Assembly (NCBI GenBank): GCA_002414385.1
Contig: DHZH01000008.1
Span: 66,780 to 130,779 of the forward strand
Origin: Gammaproteobacteria bacterium UBA5109
GTDB taxonomy: Bacteria > Pseudomonadota > Gammaproteobacteria > Pseudomonadales > Pseudohongiellaceae
Reading direction: 5' to 3'
DNA: 64,000 nt
The notes beneath the pieces were generated by a model. That model was not told where the DNA came from, made no database searches, and worked only from the letters and a program-made list of their open reading frames with translations. Made by a program: the position numbers and the translations under genes. Positions 34,956 through 44,034 of this stretch are shown here, piece after piece; position 1 is the first letter of the stretch, and each line of letters opens with the position of its first letter.

Positions 34956-35150
34956 TTAATTCTGACGCAGCATGCGTTTAACGTTGGACATATCAGAAGC
35001 ATTTACTGCTGAAGTGCCACGTAACTGACGCTTACGCTTGGTAGTCATTTTGGTGAGGATATGGCTTTTGTAAGCGCTCTTGCGCTTGAGGCCGGACCCG
35101 GTCTTTTTGAAGCGCTTGGAAGCGCCACTATGAACTTTCTGTTTTGGCAT
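34956..35150 (-). CDS. rpmI: 50S ribosomal protein L35
   Basis: 64-aa basic ribosomal protein starting MPKQKVHSGASKRFKKTGSG at 35150, with the usual KRKSAYKSHILTKMTTKRKRQLRGTS core. An in-frame ATG 15 bp upstream exists, but MPKxKxH is the universal start. The interval 35151-35261 towards infC is where L20-dependent leader control would act; I did not resolve a specific fold. Confidence 0.97.
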   Translation of the reverse strand: MPKQKVHSGASKRFKKTGSGLKRKSAYKSHILTKMTTKRKRQLRGTSAVNASDMSNVKRMLRQN

Positions 35151-35261
35151 TGTCGTACTCCGCATTCAGGGTCGACTGTCTCATGCAGCCGCCTGTCGTT
35201 TAATAAAATAAAAGCATCCCTCCCGAACAGCTTCGGTTAATACGAAGAGTCCTGGGAAACT

Positions 35262-35795
35262 TTAGTGCTTTTTCTTTACCGGGGTTAATACCATGGTTAA
35301 CTGCCGACCTTCCATTTTTGCATCCTGGTCGACGGTACCATGTTCTTCCAGATCAACTTTCAGTCGATCTATCAGCTCCATCCCGATATGTTGATGAGCC
35401 AGTTCGCGGCCACGAAATCGTACTGTGACTTTTGCTCTGTCTCCATCATTAAGGAAACGTATCAGGTTGCGTAGTTTTACCTGATAATCCCCTTCTTCCG
35501 TCCCTGGTCTGAATTTAACTTCTTTTACGTGAATGACTTTCTGTTTTTTACGGTTAGCAGCTTTCTGTTTTTTAAGTTCGAAAACATGCTTGCCGTAATC
35601 CATTATCTTGCAAACAGGTGGATCCGCATCAGGAGAAATTAAAACCAGGTCTAGTTTTGCGTTAGCAGCTTCTGCTTTTGCTTCATCCAGGCCAACAATT
35701 CCTCTTTGCTCTCCGCTATCAAGAATCAACCTGACTTCGGGTGATTCGATATCATCATTGATCACAGCCTTTTTCTTGTCATTATCACGCTTAAT
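35262..35795 (-). CDS. infC: Translation initiation factor IF-3
   Basis: Binds the 30S subunit, prevents premature 50S joining and checks start-codon fidelity. Using the ATT codon at 35793-35795 the protein is 177 aa and begins (M)KRDNDKKKAVINDDIESPEVRLI, matching the start position of gammaproteobacterial IF-3. A GGAG site stands about eight bases upstream of ATT, and no ATG or plausible GTG fits better; a GTG at 35765 would cut off the basic N-terminus. AUU starts on infC are the known device by which IF-3 represses its own translation. N- and C-terminal domains join near residue 80 (KKQKVIHVKEVKFRPGT). Confidence 0.93.
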   Translation of the reverse strand: MKRDNDKKKAVINDDIESPEVRLILDSGEQRGIVGLDEAKAEAANAKLDLVLISPDADPPVCKIMDYGKHVFELKKQKAANRKKQKVIHVKEVKFRPGTEEGDYQVKLRNLIRFLNDGDRAKVTVRFRGRELAHQHIGMELIDRLKVDLEEHGTVDQDAKMEGRQLTMVLTPVKKKH

Positions 35796-35834
35796 AGTAC
35801 ATTTCTCCGTTCTGGTTCATCTTCACAACGTTGC

Positions 35835-37796
35835 TCAGGATTTTTCCTGCTTGGCCTGCCTGCTATAGCTGGCGACATCTTCCTGTAGTAAAGTTTCAAA
35901 CTGGGATAATTCCATAACTCCCAGGTCTTTACCCGTGCGGTCTCTGACCGAAATGGTATTAGCGGCGACTTCTTTATCACCGGCTACTAACAGGTAGGGT
36001 ACACGCTGTACTGTGTGCTCGCGAATTTTAAACCCGACCTTCTCATTTCTCAAGTCGCTTTGCACTCTAAACCCTTTATTTTCAAGGGAAACTGCTATTT
36101 TTTCACAATATTCGGCCTGCTTGTCGGTAATATTCATGATTACTGCCTGAACCGGTGCCAGCCAGCTGGGAAAAGCACCTTCATAATGTTCAATCAGAAT
36201 ACCGATAAAACGCTCAAAAGAACCGAAAATTGCCCGGTGTAGCATTACGGGTGTATCCCGGCTGTTGTCTTCAGTGACATATTCCGCACCCAGTCGCCCG
36301 GGCATGGAAAAATCCACCTGAATGGTGCCACATTGCTGTTCACGCCCCATGCAGTCCTTCAGGGCAAATTCAATCTTTGGTCCATAGAAGGCACCCTCAC
36401 CCGGCATCAGCTGCCAGTCACGACCGGTGTTGTTCAGGGCTTCTTCCAGTGCCTGTTCGGACTGATCCCAGACTTCATCGGAACCTACCCGTTGTTCCGG
36501 GCGAGTGGAAAGACGCAGAATGATTTCTTCAAAACCGAAATCCTGATAGACCTTGTAAACCAGATCAATGAAGTCAGCGACTTCCTGCTGAATCTGCTCT
36601 TCGGTGCAGAAAATATGGGCATCATCCTGGGTAAATGCCCGCACCCGCATCAGGCCATGCATACTGCCTGAAGGCTCATAACGGTGACAGGAGCCGAATT
36701 CCGCCAGTCGCAGCGGCAGATCACGATAGGATTTGAGTCCCTGATTAAACACCTGCACATGACAGGGACAGTTCATGGGCTTGATGGCATACATGCGGTT
36801 TTCGGATTCAACACTGAACATCTGCTCCGAAAACTTGGCTGAATGACCGGATTTGTCCCAGAGACTGTAATCCACCAGTTGTGGCGTATTGATTTCCTGA
36901 TACCCGTTATCAATAAACAGTTGCTGCATATAACGCTTGATAATCTGGTAGATCGTCCAGCCCTGCGGATGCCAGAACACCATGCCGGGGGCTTCTTCCT
37001 GAAAGTGAAACAAATTCAGTTTCTTGCCGATTTTGCGATGGTCACGTCGCTCAGCTTCTTCCAGAAGATGTAAATACTGTTTCAGGGCTTTTTTATCCGC
37101 CCAGGCTGTGCCGTAGATACGCTGCAACATGGCATTTCTAGAATCACCGCGCCAGTAGGCACCGGCAACCGACATCAGCTTGAAGGCCTTGATATGTCCG
37201 GTGCTGGGGATATGCGGCCCACGGCAAAGGTCAATAAAGTCACCCTGCTTGTAGAATGAAAGCTCTTCTTCGCCGGGAATGCTCTGGATGATTTCGACCT
37301 TGTATTCTTCGCCCATGTCTTTGAACAGGCTTACCGCATCTTTTCTGCTCATGACGCTGCGCTCAACCGGCACATCTGCACTGGCCAGTCGGGTCATTTC
37401 TTTTTCAATGGCTTCCAGGTCTTCCGGTGTAAAGGGACGTTCATAGGCAAAATCGTAATAAAAACCGTTTTCAATGACCGGACCGATCGTGACCTGCGCT
37501 TCAGGAAATAAATTCTGCACCGCATTGGCCATCAGGTGGGCACAGGAGTGGCGGATGATTTCCAGTCCCTCGTCATCACGTGAGGTGATAATGGAAAGTT
37601 CAGCATCTTCTTCAATGACGGAAGAAGTATCAAGCAGCGTGCCGTTTACCTTGCCGGCCAGAGCCGCTTTTGCCAGACCGGGGCCAATAGACCCGGCTAC
37701 CTCCAGAACACTGGGGGGCTGGTCAAACTGTTTCTGGCTGCCATCCGGTAAGGTAATTGTAATCATCACTGCCACAGAATCCTGTGATTCTGTCAT
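35835..37796 (-). CDS. thrS: Threonyl-tRNA synthetase
   Basis: 653-aa class II synthetase for tRNA-Thr. It has a TGS domain (residues about 10-70, MITITLPDGSQKQF), an N2 editing domain with HSCAHLMANAV and the CRGPHIPSTG zinc-site stretch, the catalytic core with MNCPCHVQVF and RLAEFGSCHRYEPSGSMHGLMRVRAFTQDDAHIF, and an anticodon-binding C-terminus. The start at 37796 has AGGA eight bases upstream; a second Met ten codons in lacks a well-spaced site. It heads the thrS-infC-rpmI-rplT-pheST-ihfA chain. Confidence 0.97.
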   Translation of the reverse strand: MTESQDSVAVMITITLPDGSQKQFDQPPSVLEVAGSIGPGLAKAALAGKVNGTLLDTSSVIEEDAELSIITSRDDEGLEIIRHSCAHLMANAVQNLFPEAQVTIGPVIENGFYYDFAYERPFTPEDLEAIEKEMTRLASADVPVERSVMSRKDAVSLFKDMGEEYKVEIIQSIPGEEELSFYKQGDFIDLCRGPHIPSTGHIKAFKLMSVAGAYWRGDSRNAMLQRIYGTAWADKKALKQYLHLLEEAERRDHRKIGKKLNLFHFQEEAPGMVFWHPQGWTIYQIIKRYMQQLFIDNGYQEINTPQLVDYSLWDKSGHSAKFSEQMFSVESENRMYAIKPMNCPCHVQVFNQGLKSYRDLPLRLAEFGSCHRYEPSGSMHGLMRVRAFTQDDAHIFCTEEQIQQEVADFIDLVYKVYQDFGFEEIILRLSTRPEQRVGSDEVWDQSEQALEEALNNTGRDWQLMPGEGAFYGPKIEFALKDCMGREQQCGTIQVDFSMPGRLGAEYVTEDNSRDTPVMLHRAIFGSFERFIGILIEHYEGAFPSWLAPVQAVIMNITDKQAEYCEKIAVSLENKGFRVQSDLRNEKVGFKIREHTVQRVPYLLVAGDKEVAANTISVRDRTGKDLGVMELSQFETLLQEDVASYSRQAKQEKS

Positions 37797-37820
37797 CCCA
37801 TTTATCCTGGTTTACTGAAT

Positions 37821-37840
37821 TTCACCGTTTACCCGGTGAA
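37821..37840 (-). other. Short hairpin between tRNA-Val and thrS
   Basis: A 7-bp perfect stem (TTCACCG/CGGTGAA, 6-nt loop) lies just after the 3' end of tRNA-Val and 24 bp before thrS. It has no T-tract, so it looks more like a processing or leader hairpin than a terminator. Confidence 0.4.
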
Positions 37841-37844
37841 AGAT

Positions 37845-37921
<77 letters not shown>

Positions 37922-37940
37922 GCTATCCTGTTTTTATTCC

Positions 37941-37976
37941 CTTAAAAAGCCTGTAAACACGCTAGTTACAGGCTTT
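37941..37976 (-). terminator. Rho-independent terminator downstream of speD
   Basis: A perfect 11-bp stem (AAAGCCTGTAA 37946-37956 with TTACAGGCTTT 37966-37976, 9-nt loop) is followed on the minus strand by a T-run. It ends transcription coming from the speD-like gene before tRNA-Val. Confidence 0.85.
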
Positions 37977-38086
37977 CTGAAAAGACCGGCGATTATAGAG
38001 ATACCAGGGCAAAATCACAAGAAAATCAATGGATTCTGAACACATAAATCACCATGCAAGCCGTGCAGGAATGATTCGGGTAGATC

Positions 38087-38485
38087 CTAGATTGCCTGTA
38101 ACAGGGCCGGAGTAAACAAACCTCGTTCCAGACTGTGGCTTTTTACCTGTGTTGGCAGAAAATATTTCCTGCAGACTTCCATCGCGTCCTGGTCAGAGAA
38201 ACGCTTGCAGGAAAAAATATCAATGTAGACTTGCCCCAGATTTTCTGCAAAATGGGCCGAAATATTAGATGTTTCAATTAGTTGCATTAAGGTAAATCCT
38301 GCCGCGTCGAAAGAGTGACTGGCAAAATGTTCAATGACAGGTTCGCCAAAAGCTTTCATGTCGATGGCAGTAATCAGTTCCTTCACCCAGTGACGGATAT
38401 GCTCAGCGCTGGTGAGTTGTTCCCGCGGGCAGCCCGCCAGATCCAGAATTAAATGTTGCCCCCATATAGCAGTTTGTTGACTCAT
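38087..38485 (-). CDS. speD: S-adenosylmethionine decarboxylase family protein (short, divergent SpeD)
   Basis: Pyruvoyl enzyme family making decarboxylated AdoMet for spermidine synthesis. From the ATG at 38485 (GAGG site) the protein is 132 aa. IWGQHLILDLAGC at 7-19 matches the family's opening strand. The processing region reads ETSNISAHFAE (71-81): Ser73, Ser76 and His78 align with the pyruvoyl-forming Ser, the second Ser and the processing His, and Cys93 in DIFSC matches the catalytic Cys. However, the Glu-Ser-His of classical enzymes is Thr-Ser-Asn here. No spermidine synthase gene is adjacent. Activity is plausible, not proven; the frame's upstream extension is not conserved-looking. 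Confidence 0.75.
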   Translation of the reverse strand: MSQQTAIWGQHLILDLAGCPREQLTSAEHIRHWVKELITAIDMKAFGEPVIEHFASHSFDAAGFTLMQLIETSNISAHFAENLGQVYIDIFSCKRFSDQDAMEVCRKYFLPTQVKSHSLERGLFTPALLQAI

Positions 38486-38646
38486 AGTAAGCCTCAAAAA
38501 AAGGAATGCAGTACCCCGCAAGGCCTTCGGCAGCGAGACTGCGGCGCGCACTCTACTCTTTTTTACAGGGAAGGCAAGCAGTATCAATTAACGCTAGTGT
38601 CCTGGTTTGAATAATATCCAGCAGCTTAGTGATTGCCGGGCTGAAT

Positions 38647-39726
38647 CTAGGGCTGAATGCGGGGCTCAACGTATTCCACCAGAATCCCGTCCGGATCTTT
38701 GGCAAACACGAAGCGGCCGAAATTACGTTGAATCGGTTCAGCATCCCAGCTCAGAAAGTCATAACCGGCTTCCTGGGTCTGGCGAATCAGTGTATCGAGA
38801 TTTGTGACCTGTAGCTGAAACTGGGGAGACCCTACATCCTGAATTGTCCACTGCATGGGGCGCGGGGCTGGCATGATGTCAGATGGCACAGCGAACTCAT
38901 CAAGGATTACACGCACTTCGGTACCGGGAATTACTGTTGTGGTCTGTCTCAGACTGCCCCCTTCAAGACCATTCAAACGCAGGTCCGCTGTACTTCCTTC
39001 ACGAGAGCCCAAAACTTCAAACCCCAGTAAATCCCGGTAAAAACGCAATGACCTGGCTGTATCGGCAACGGTCAGGCCGATATCAATGGCAATGACCTGT
39101 TCGGGCGAATTCGCCTGGGTAATCGCAGCTGGAGAAGCCTGGAAAAGCTGCAACAGATAGCCATCCGGATCGCGAAGCAGAATCGATCTTCCCAGTGGCG
39201 TATCAATGATCTGCTCACCCAGGGTCACGACCGGAGTATTGACCAGCTGCATTCTGCTAACGACTTCATCAAGATCCCTTACATGAAAAATAATTCGTGA
39301 GGCTCCCGGGTCATAGGGGCTGACAGCCCGTTCATTGCGGGGAATATCAAAAAACTCGGATAACTCGAGTCCGAAATCCTCATTGGCGCTGTGCATAAAG
39401 ACATTACGGAATCGGGAACCCTCACTGTCGGTCAGGTGCCAGATCAAGGGATCTGATACGGCTTCGGAAACCGGTCTTATTTGTGGCGCTGGGGCATCTG
39501 CAGGGGGTGAACCAGCAAAGGGGGAGCGAACCAGTTTGATATCCAGCATGTCGCGGTAATACGGGAAAGTAAGCTCCCCATGTGCAGTGGAATGAATCCA
39601 GTTATAAATTCCACGTACTTCAGGCTCTGCAGACAAGGAAGAAGTTGTCTGGGCAGTAACCTGGCCAGCACTGATCATTGCGCAGCAAACTGTTTAAGCG
39701 TTCGATTTACGCGTTCGATGCAGCAT
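38647..39726 (-). pseudogene. Two-domain VOC (glyoxalase-fold) protein with a stop codon in its signal peptide
   Basis: The intact part (ATG 39678, 343 aa) contains two glyoxalase/bleomycin-resistance-type VOC domains: about 20-180 (FYRDMLD-like YYRDMLDIKLV; GRSILLRDPDGYLLQLFQ) and about 195-340 (RFYRDLLGFEVLGSREG; GRFVFAKDPDGILVEYVEP). Reading upstream in the same frame gives TVCCAMISAGQVTAQ, a signal-peptide core, preceded by TAA (39694-39696) and then MLHRTRKSNA starting at an ATG (39724-39726) with an AAGGAA site. So an exported protein appears to carry a nonsense codon at position 11. Either it re-initiates at 39678 without export, or this is a recent pseudogene or sequence error. Substrate unknown. 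It follows the exported NHL protein by 35 bp. Confidence 0.6.
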
Positions 39727-39761
39727 TTGCTTTCCTTTTCCAATCCTCAACCCGATTGACA

Positions 39762-40862
39762 TTATTCGCTCAGATTGAATTTTTGCACCCTGCTTCCAGC
39801 CTGTTCGGCAATAATAATATTACCTTCAGCATCGACTGCAATTGCATGGGGCAGGATGAACTGTCCACGATAACGCCCCGGACCGCCACCAAAACTGCCG
39901 AGCCGTTCTCCACTCCGGCGATCCAGAATATCCACCATGACATTGTTCTGGTTAATTACATAGAGGTATTGCTGTTCGGGATCATGTGAAAACGCCAGCA
40001 CTACAGCGGTGCCGCGTTCACCGCTGGGACGGTTTGCGGGTGAGGTGACGACTGTATAATCATTATTGATAAAGCGGATGAAATTGCCCTCTGTGTCGAA
40101 GACCTGAATCCGGTCAGCCCGACGATCACAGACATATACCAGACCGTCATCAGAAATACGCAAACAGTGTGGTAATTCTTCAATGTTCTCTTCCCCCGGT
40201 AGACGTCGTAAAGACCACTGTCGGAGAAACTGCCCCTGAGGATTCATGACCGCCACCCGGCTGTTACCGCCTTCCAGTTCGCCGTCAGCAACATAAATAT
40301 TCCCGCTTGCCGGATCAGTATCAATGCTGGCGGGCAAAAAGAATTGTGCCCGATCGGAATTCAGCGGCTGCCCCTGTCGGCTGCCATCAGAGGAATCATA
40401 AAGACCACTTTCGCCAATCTGCATCAGCAGTTCACCCTCGGTAGAATATTTCTGAATAACACCGGTTCCGGCAGCCACAATCCAGAGATCACCCTCACTA
40501 TCGACATGGCAGTCATGCAATCTGCTGCCGATTTGTTCCGGGTCTCCCCAGGCATTTATGACTTTTCCGACGGCATTGAGCTCAATTACCGGCGGAGCCA
40601 GTCTGGCTGCATCCAGGTCTTCAGGGTCGACATCCTGCCGGTTCAGCAGAAAAATTTGCCCCTCATGCCCCATGCACATTCCGCCAAGTCCGCCGGTAAG
40701 CCAGAACTCATCATCAATACTGAAGGGTAATTCCGGCCATTGCAGATCCAGTTCAAACTGTGGTACTTGCTGGGCGTAACTGCTTGAAAGGAACAGGCTG
40801 AATGTCAGTAGCCACAGGGCCTGTTGTTTTTTGCTGACGATAATTCGGGGTGATTTATTCAT
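39762..40862 (-). CDS. Exported NHL-repeat beta-propeller protein
   Basis: 366 aa from the ATG at 40862 (AAGGGA site). Residues 1-31 form a signal peptide with the core ALWLLTFSLFLSSSYAQ. The rest is a six-bladed propeller of NHL/SMP-30 type, with repeated blades such as LHDCHVDSEGDLWIVAAGTGVIQKY, LPASIDTDPASGNIYVADGE, LPHCLRISDDGLVYVCDRRADRIQVF and LPHAIAVDAEGNIIIAEQAGSRVQKF. Such proteins often bind ligands or act as lactonase/peptidyl-lyase-like enzymes, but no catalytic residues can be assigned. It is periplasmic or secreted, and in an apparent operon with the VOC gene, suggesting a shared small-molecule substrate (inference). Confidence 0.82.
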   Translation of the reverse strand: MNKSPRIIVSKKQQALWLLTFSLFLSSSYAQQVPQFELDLQWPELPFSIDDEFWLTGGLGGMCMGHEGQIFLLNRQDVDPEDLDAARLAPPVIELNAVGKVINAWGDPEQIGSRLHDCHVDSEGDLWIVAAGTGVIQKYSTEGELLMQIGESGLYDSSDGSRQGQPLNSDRAQFFLPASIDTDPASGNIYVADGELEGGNSRVAVMNPQGQFLRQWSLRRLPGEENIEELPHCLRISDDGLVYVCDRRADRIQVFDTEGNFIRFINNDYTVVTSPANRPSGERGTAVVLAFSHDPEQQYLYVINQNNVMVDILDRRSGERLGSFGGGPGRYRGQFILPHAIAVDAEGNIIIAEQAGSRVQKFNLSE

Positions 40863-41236
40863 TATTATTTTTCCCTTGCCTGCCAAGCGTAATATGAAGA
40901 TAGAGCAAATAATCTGGCATGTCACGAAGCCGGGAAATTTATCTGCTTCAACTTTGGCTCACAGCTCGGTTAATGAAGGGAACTGCGTGACAGCTGCTCA
41001 CATATATCTTCCAGATGGTCTGCTTTTTATAACTAAAGAGCTTAGAAAGCATAAAAATTTTAATAACAACAATTAAAGCCATGCCCGGAGAAAGTATTGC
41101 GAATGATGTAAAGCAGCGTAGAACTTTTACTGAAATTCATAATGAATCGATAGTTATTTTTCAGCAGAAAAGTTAAGTGAAAAGGAACAGCTACAGATGA
41201 AATTTCTTATGTGCTGTCTTGCTTGAGGAACAGAAC
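40863..41236. other. 374-bp intergenic stretch between uvrB and the NHL gene
   Basis: AT-rich at its uvrB-proximal half. I see no tRNA, no convincing terminator and no coding sequence; short open frames here lack ribosome sites. It should hold the uvrB 3' end and the promoter for the NHL-VOC pair. Confidence 0.6.
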
Positions 41237-43258
41237 CTAGCCGATAAACTGTTCGTTTAACACCGCTATCTGGTCCCGCACTTTCGCTGCTTCTTCAAAT
41301 TCCAGGTTGCGGGCAGATTCATACATTTGCTCTTCCAGGCGTTTTATTTCATGAGCCAGTTCTGCCGGGCTCATACTGTGCAGATCCTTGGCATATTTGC
41401 CGGAATCTTCAGCGACCTGGCGAAACTGCCTGTAAGAGCGCTTGCCTTTTGCGGAAGTCTGGCCTGCTCCTTCAATGATATCAGCGACTTTTTTGCGTAT
41501 TCCCTGAGGAGTGATGCCATGTTCTTCGTTGAATATTTGCTGGATTCGCCTGCGCTCCATCGTTATGTCAATGGCTCGCTGCATGGAATTGGTCACCCTG
41601 TCCGCATATAGAATAACTTTACCGTTCAGGTTTCGCGCGGCTCGGCCCATGGTCTGGATAAGTGATCGTTCCGAACGCAAAAAGCCTTCCTTGTCAGCAT
41701 CCAGTATTGCCACCAGAGACACTTCCGGAATATCCAGACCTTCACGCAGCAGATTAATCCCGACCAGCACATCGAATTCCCCCAGGCGCAGATCCCGAAT
41801 GATTTCCATGCGTTCAACGGTATCAATATCCGAATGCAGATAACGTACCTTGACACCGTTATCGGCAAGATAATCGGTAAGGTCTTCAGCCATGCGTTTG
41901 GTCAGAGTCGTAACCAGCACCCGCTCTCCCTCAGCGACCCTGAGTCTGACTTCAGAGAACAGATCATCGACCTGATGTGTTGCTGGCCTGACTTCAGGTT
42001 CCGGATCCAGCAATCCTGTGGGCCGCGCCACCTGTTCAACCCGTTGTTGTTCATGCTTCTCTTCATAATCACCCGGAGTTGCAGAAACAAAAATCAGTTG
42101 CGGAGCAAGCTGTTCCCATTCATTGAAACGCAAGGGCCTGTTATCAAGTGCCGAAGGCAGGCGAAAGCCGTATTGCACCAGCGTTTCCTTGCGGGAACGG
42201 TCGCCCTTGTACATCGCTCCGATCTGCGGAATGGTGGCATGGGATTCATCGACCACCACAAAAGCATTGTCCGGCAAGTAATCAAACAGCGTTGGCGGGG
42301 GCTCACCTTCCTGTCGACCGGAAAGATAACGTGAATAGTTTTCCACGCCTGTGCAGTAACCAAGCTGCTCCATCATTTCCAGATCAAAATGGGTACGCTG
42401 TTTCAGCCTTTGTGCTTCCACCAGCTGATTATTTTCTTCCAGCTGTTTCAGGCGCCACTCCAGCTCCACTTTGACCTGCTCAATAGTTTCCAGCATACGC
42501 GCACGATGAGTCACGTAATGTGATTTGGGAAAGACTGTGAGACGTGGTACTTTCTGGAGAATTTCACCGGTCAGGGGGTCAAAATACGCCAGACTCTCTA
42601 TTTCATCATCAAATAATTCAATTCGAATGGCCTGGGCATCAGATTCTGCAGGATAGATATCGATCACATCACCACGCACGCGGTATGAACTGCGATGCAG
42701 CTCCATTTCATTGCGGGTATATTGCAGTTCAGCCAGGCGTTTTAGCAGAACCCGCTGATCCAGTTTGCCACCGACATTCAGGTGCAGAACCATATCCAGA
42801 TAAACTGTCGGATCTCCCAGGCCATAAATTGATGAGACCGTCGCCACAACAATCACATCCTGCTTCTCCAGCAAGGATTTGGTGGCCGACAGACGCATCT
42901 GTTCGATGTGCTCGTTGACTGATGAGTCTTTTTCTATGTAGGAGTCTGAAGCTGGTACATAGGCTTCAGGCTGATAGTAATCATAGTAGGATACAAAATA
43001 CTCGACTGCATTTTCTGGGAAAAAATCCTTTAACTCGCCGTATAACTGGGCAGCCAGTGTCTTGTTATGTGCCATTACCAGTGCCGGCCGTTGTACTTCC
43101 TGGATTACATTGGCAATCGTATAGGTCTTGCCGGAACCGGTTACCCCGAGCAGGGTTTGCGCCGCCAGCCCGTCGTTCAGCCCCTCGACAAGTCCTCTAA
43201 TGGCTTTTGGTTGATCACCGGCCGGTGAATAGGACGCCCTGAGCTGAAACTTGTCCAA
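41237..43258 (-). CDS. uvrB: Excinuclease ABC subunit B
   Basis: Damage-verifying helicase-like subunit of nucleotide excision repair. The 673-aa protein has Walker A GVTGSGKTYT near residue 39, the beta-hairpin YYDYYQPEAYVP around 92-103, the helicase motif VVDESHATIPQ, motif VI TMGRAARNLNGKV, and a C-terminal UVR domain that binds UvrA/UvrC. Translation begins at TTG (43256-43258) with AAGGAA upstream. I found no LexA box in the preceding 75 bp. Confidence 0.97.
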   Translation of the reverse strand: MDKFQLRASYSPAGDQPKAIRGLVEGLNDGLAAQTLLGVTGSGKTYTIANVIQEVQRPALVMAHNKTLAAQLYGELKDFFPENAVEYFVSYYDYYQPEAYVPASDSYIEKDSSVNEHIEQMRLSATKSLLEKQDVIVVATVSSIYGLGDPTVYLDMVLHLNVGGKLDQRVLLKRLAELQYTRNEMELHRSSYRVRGDVIDIYPAESDAQAIRIELFDDEIESLAYFDPLTGEILQKVPRLTVFPKSHYVTHRARMLETIEQVKVELEWRLKQLEENNQLVEAQRLKQRTHFDLEMMEQLGYCTGVENYSRYLSGRQEGEPPPTLFDYLPDNAFVVVDESHATIPQIGAMYKGDRSRKETLVQYGFRLPSALDNRPLRFNEWEQLAPQLIFVSATPGDYEEKHEQQRVEQVARPTGLLDPEPEVRPATHQVDDLFSEVRLRVAEGERVLVTTLTKRMAEDLTDYLADNGVKVRYLHSDIDTVERMEIIRDLRLGEFDVLVGINLLREGLDIPEVSLVAILDADKEGFLRSERSLIQTMGRAARNLNGKVILYADRVTNSMQRAIDITMERRRIQQIFNEEHGITPQGIRKKVADIIEGAGQTSAKGKRSYRQFRQVAEDSGKYAKDLHSMSPAELAHEIKRLEEQMYESARNLEFEEAAKVRDQIAVLNEQFIG

Positions 43259-43405
43259 TGAACTTTCCTTGCGGCAAAAGGTTTTATTGTAAGGATTTCA
43301 GAGCTTGAAATGAACTGTGATCGAGGTTGACCCCCGGGGTAAATCTAATTACCATACGCGCCGTTTTTCGGGTTAAAATAAACAGCTCGATAACGCGATA
43401 GAAAT

Positions 43406-43480
43406 TGCCCAATAGCTCAATGGTAGAGTAGGTGACTGTTAATCACTTGGTTCCTGGTTCGAGTCCAGGTTGGGCAGCCA
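43406..43480 (+). tRNA. tRNA-Asn (anticodon GTT)
   Basis: 75-nt cloverleaf: acceptor TGCCCAA pairs with TTGGGCA, the anticodon loop CTGTTAA gives GTT, the T-arm has GGTTCGAGTCC, G is the discriminator, and CCA is encoded. The D-arm GCTC-AATGGTA-GAGT has a short 7-base loop. A TTGACC (43327-43332) 17 bp before TACCAT is a possible upstream promoter. Confidence 0.92.
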
Positions 43481-43504
43481 ATTTCTCACCAATCTCTTAG
43501 CAGT

Positions 43505-43573
43505 AGCCGGATGACCGCATCCTCCCATACCCTTCCGGGGGCGATAGTTACTGCAGTTATCCGGCTGTTTTAG
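43505..43573 (+). terminator. Possible terminator after tRNA-Asn
   Basis: An 8-bp inverted repeat (AGCCGGAT 43505-43512 with ATCCGGCT 43559-43566) encloses smaller hairpins and is followed by GTTTTAG. The large loop and short T-run make it weak. Confidence 0.35.
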
Positions 43574-43578
43574 CGGCT

Positions 43579-43875
43579 TTATTCGAAACTTATCCGGTCC
43601 TGATTGTTACGGATAGTCACCTCCCCGATACCACTTACCAGCAATAATTCCTCCAGTGTTGTGAACTGGCCATTGATATCGCGGTATTCAACGATTGCTT
43701 CAGCCCTGCTCATGCCGACCCCATCCAGAACCAGCGCAATGGTTTTGGCATCAGCCAGATTGATATTCACCTTTTCCACCGGCATCTCACCTGCCTCATT
43801 CTGCGCCAGGCTGGCATGACTACCGAGTAAGATCAGGGTAAGACAGATTATTTGTAAAAGATTGCTTCCTTTCAT
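43579..43875 (-). CDS. ComEA-like helix-hairpin-helix exported protein
   Basis: 98 aa from the ATG at 43875, which has a strong GGAGG site. A signal peptide (residues 1-25, core LLQIICLTLILLGSHASLA) precedes a tandem helix-hairpin-helix domain (VNINLADAKTIALVLDGVGMSRAEAIVEYRDINGQFTTLEELLLVSGIG). This is the minimal ComEA type that binds double-stranded DNA in the periplasm and can ratchet incoming DNA during natural transformation. Many gammaproteobacteria carry such a gene outside any competence cluster, so a role in uptake is possible, not certain. Confidence 0.85.
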   Translation of the reverse strand: MKGSNLLQIICLTLILLGSHASLAQNEAGEMPVEKVNINLADAKTIALVLDGVGMSRAEAIVEYRDINGQFTTLEELLLVSGIGEVTIRNNQDRISFE

Positions 43876-44034
43876 TCTTGCCTCCTTTCTAGAGTTGTTT
43901 CCAGAGTTACTTTTACACTTGATGCTTAAAGCATTCATGCAAATGCACCCATAGGTACAGATGAATGCACTAAAGCGGCATAATTCCGCTCTAATCAGCC
44001 TAGCAGAGCTTTGCAGAATTGCATGAAAAAAGGC

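Noticed and set aside
43259..43335. LexA (SOS) box upstream of uvrB
   Set aside because: No CTGT-N8-ACAG-like dyad is present in the region.
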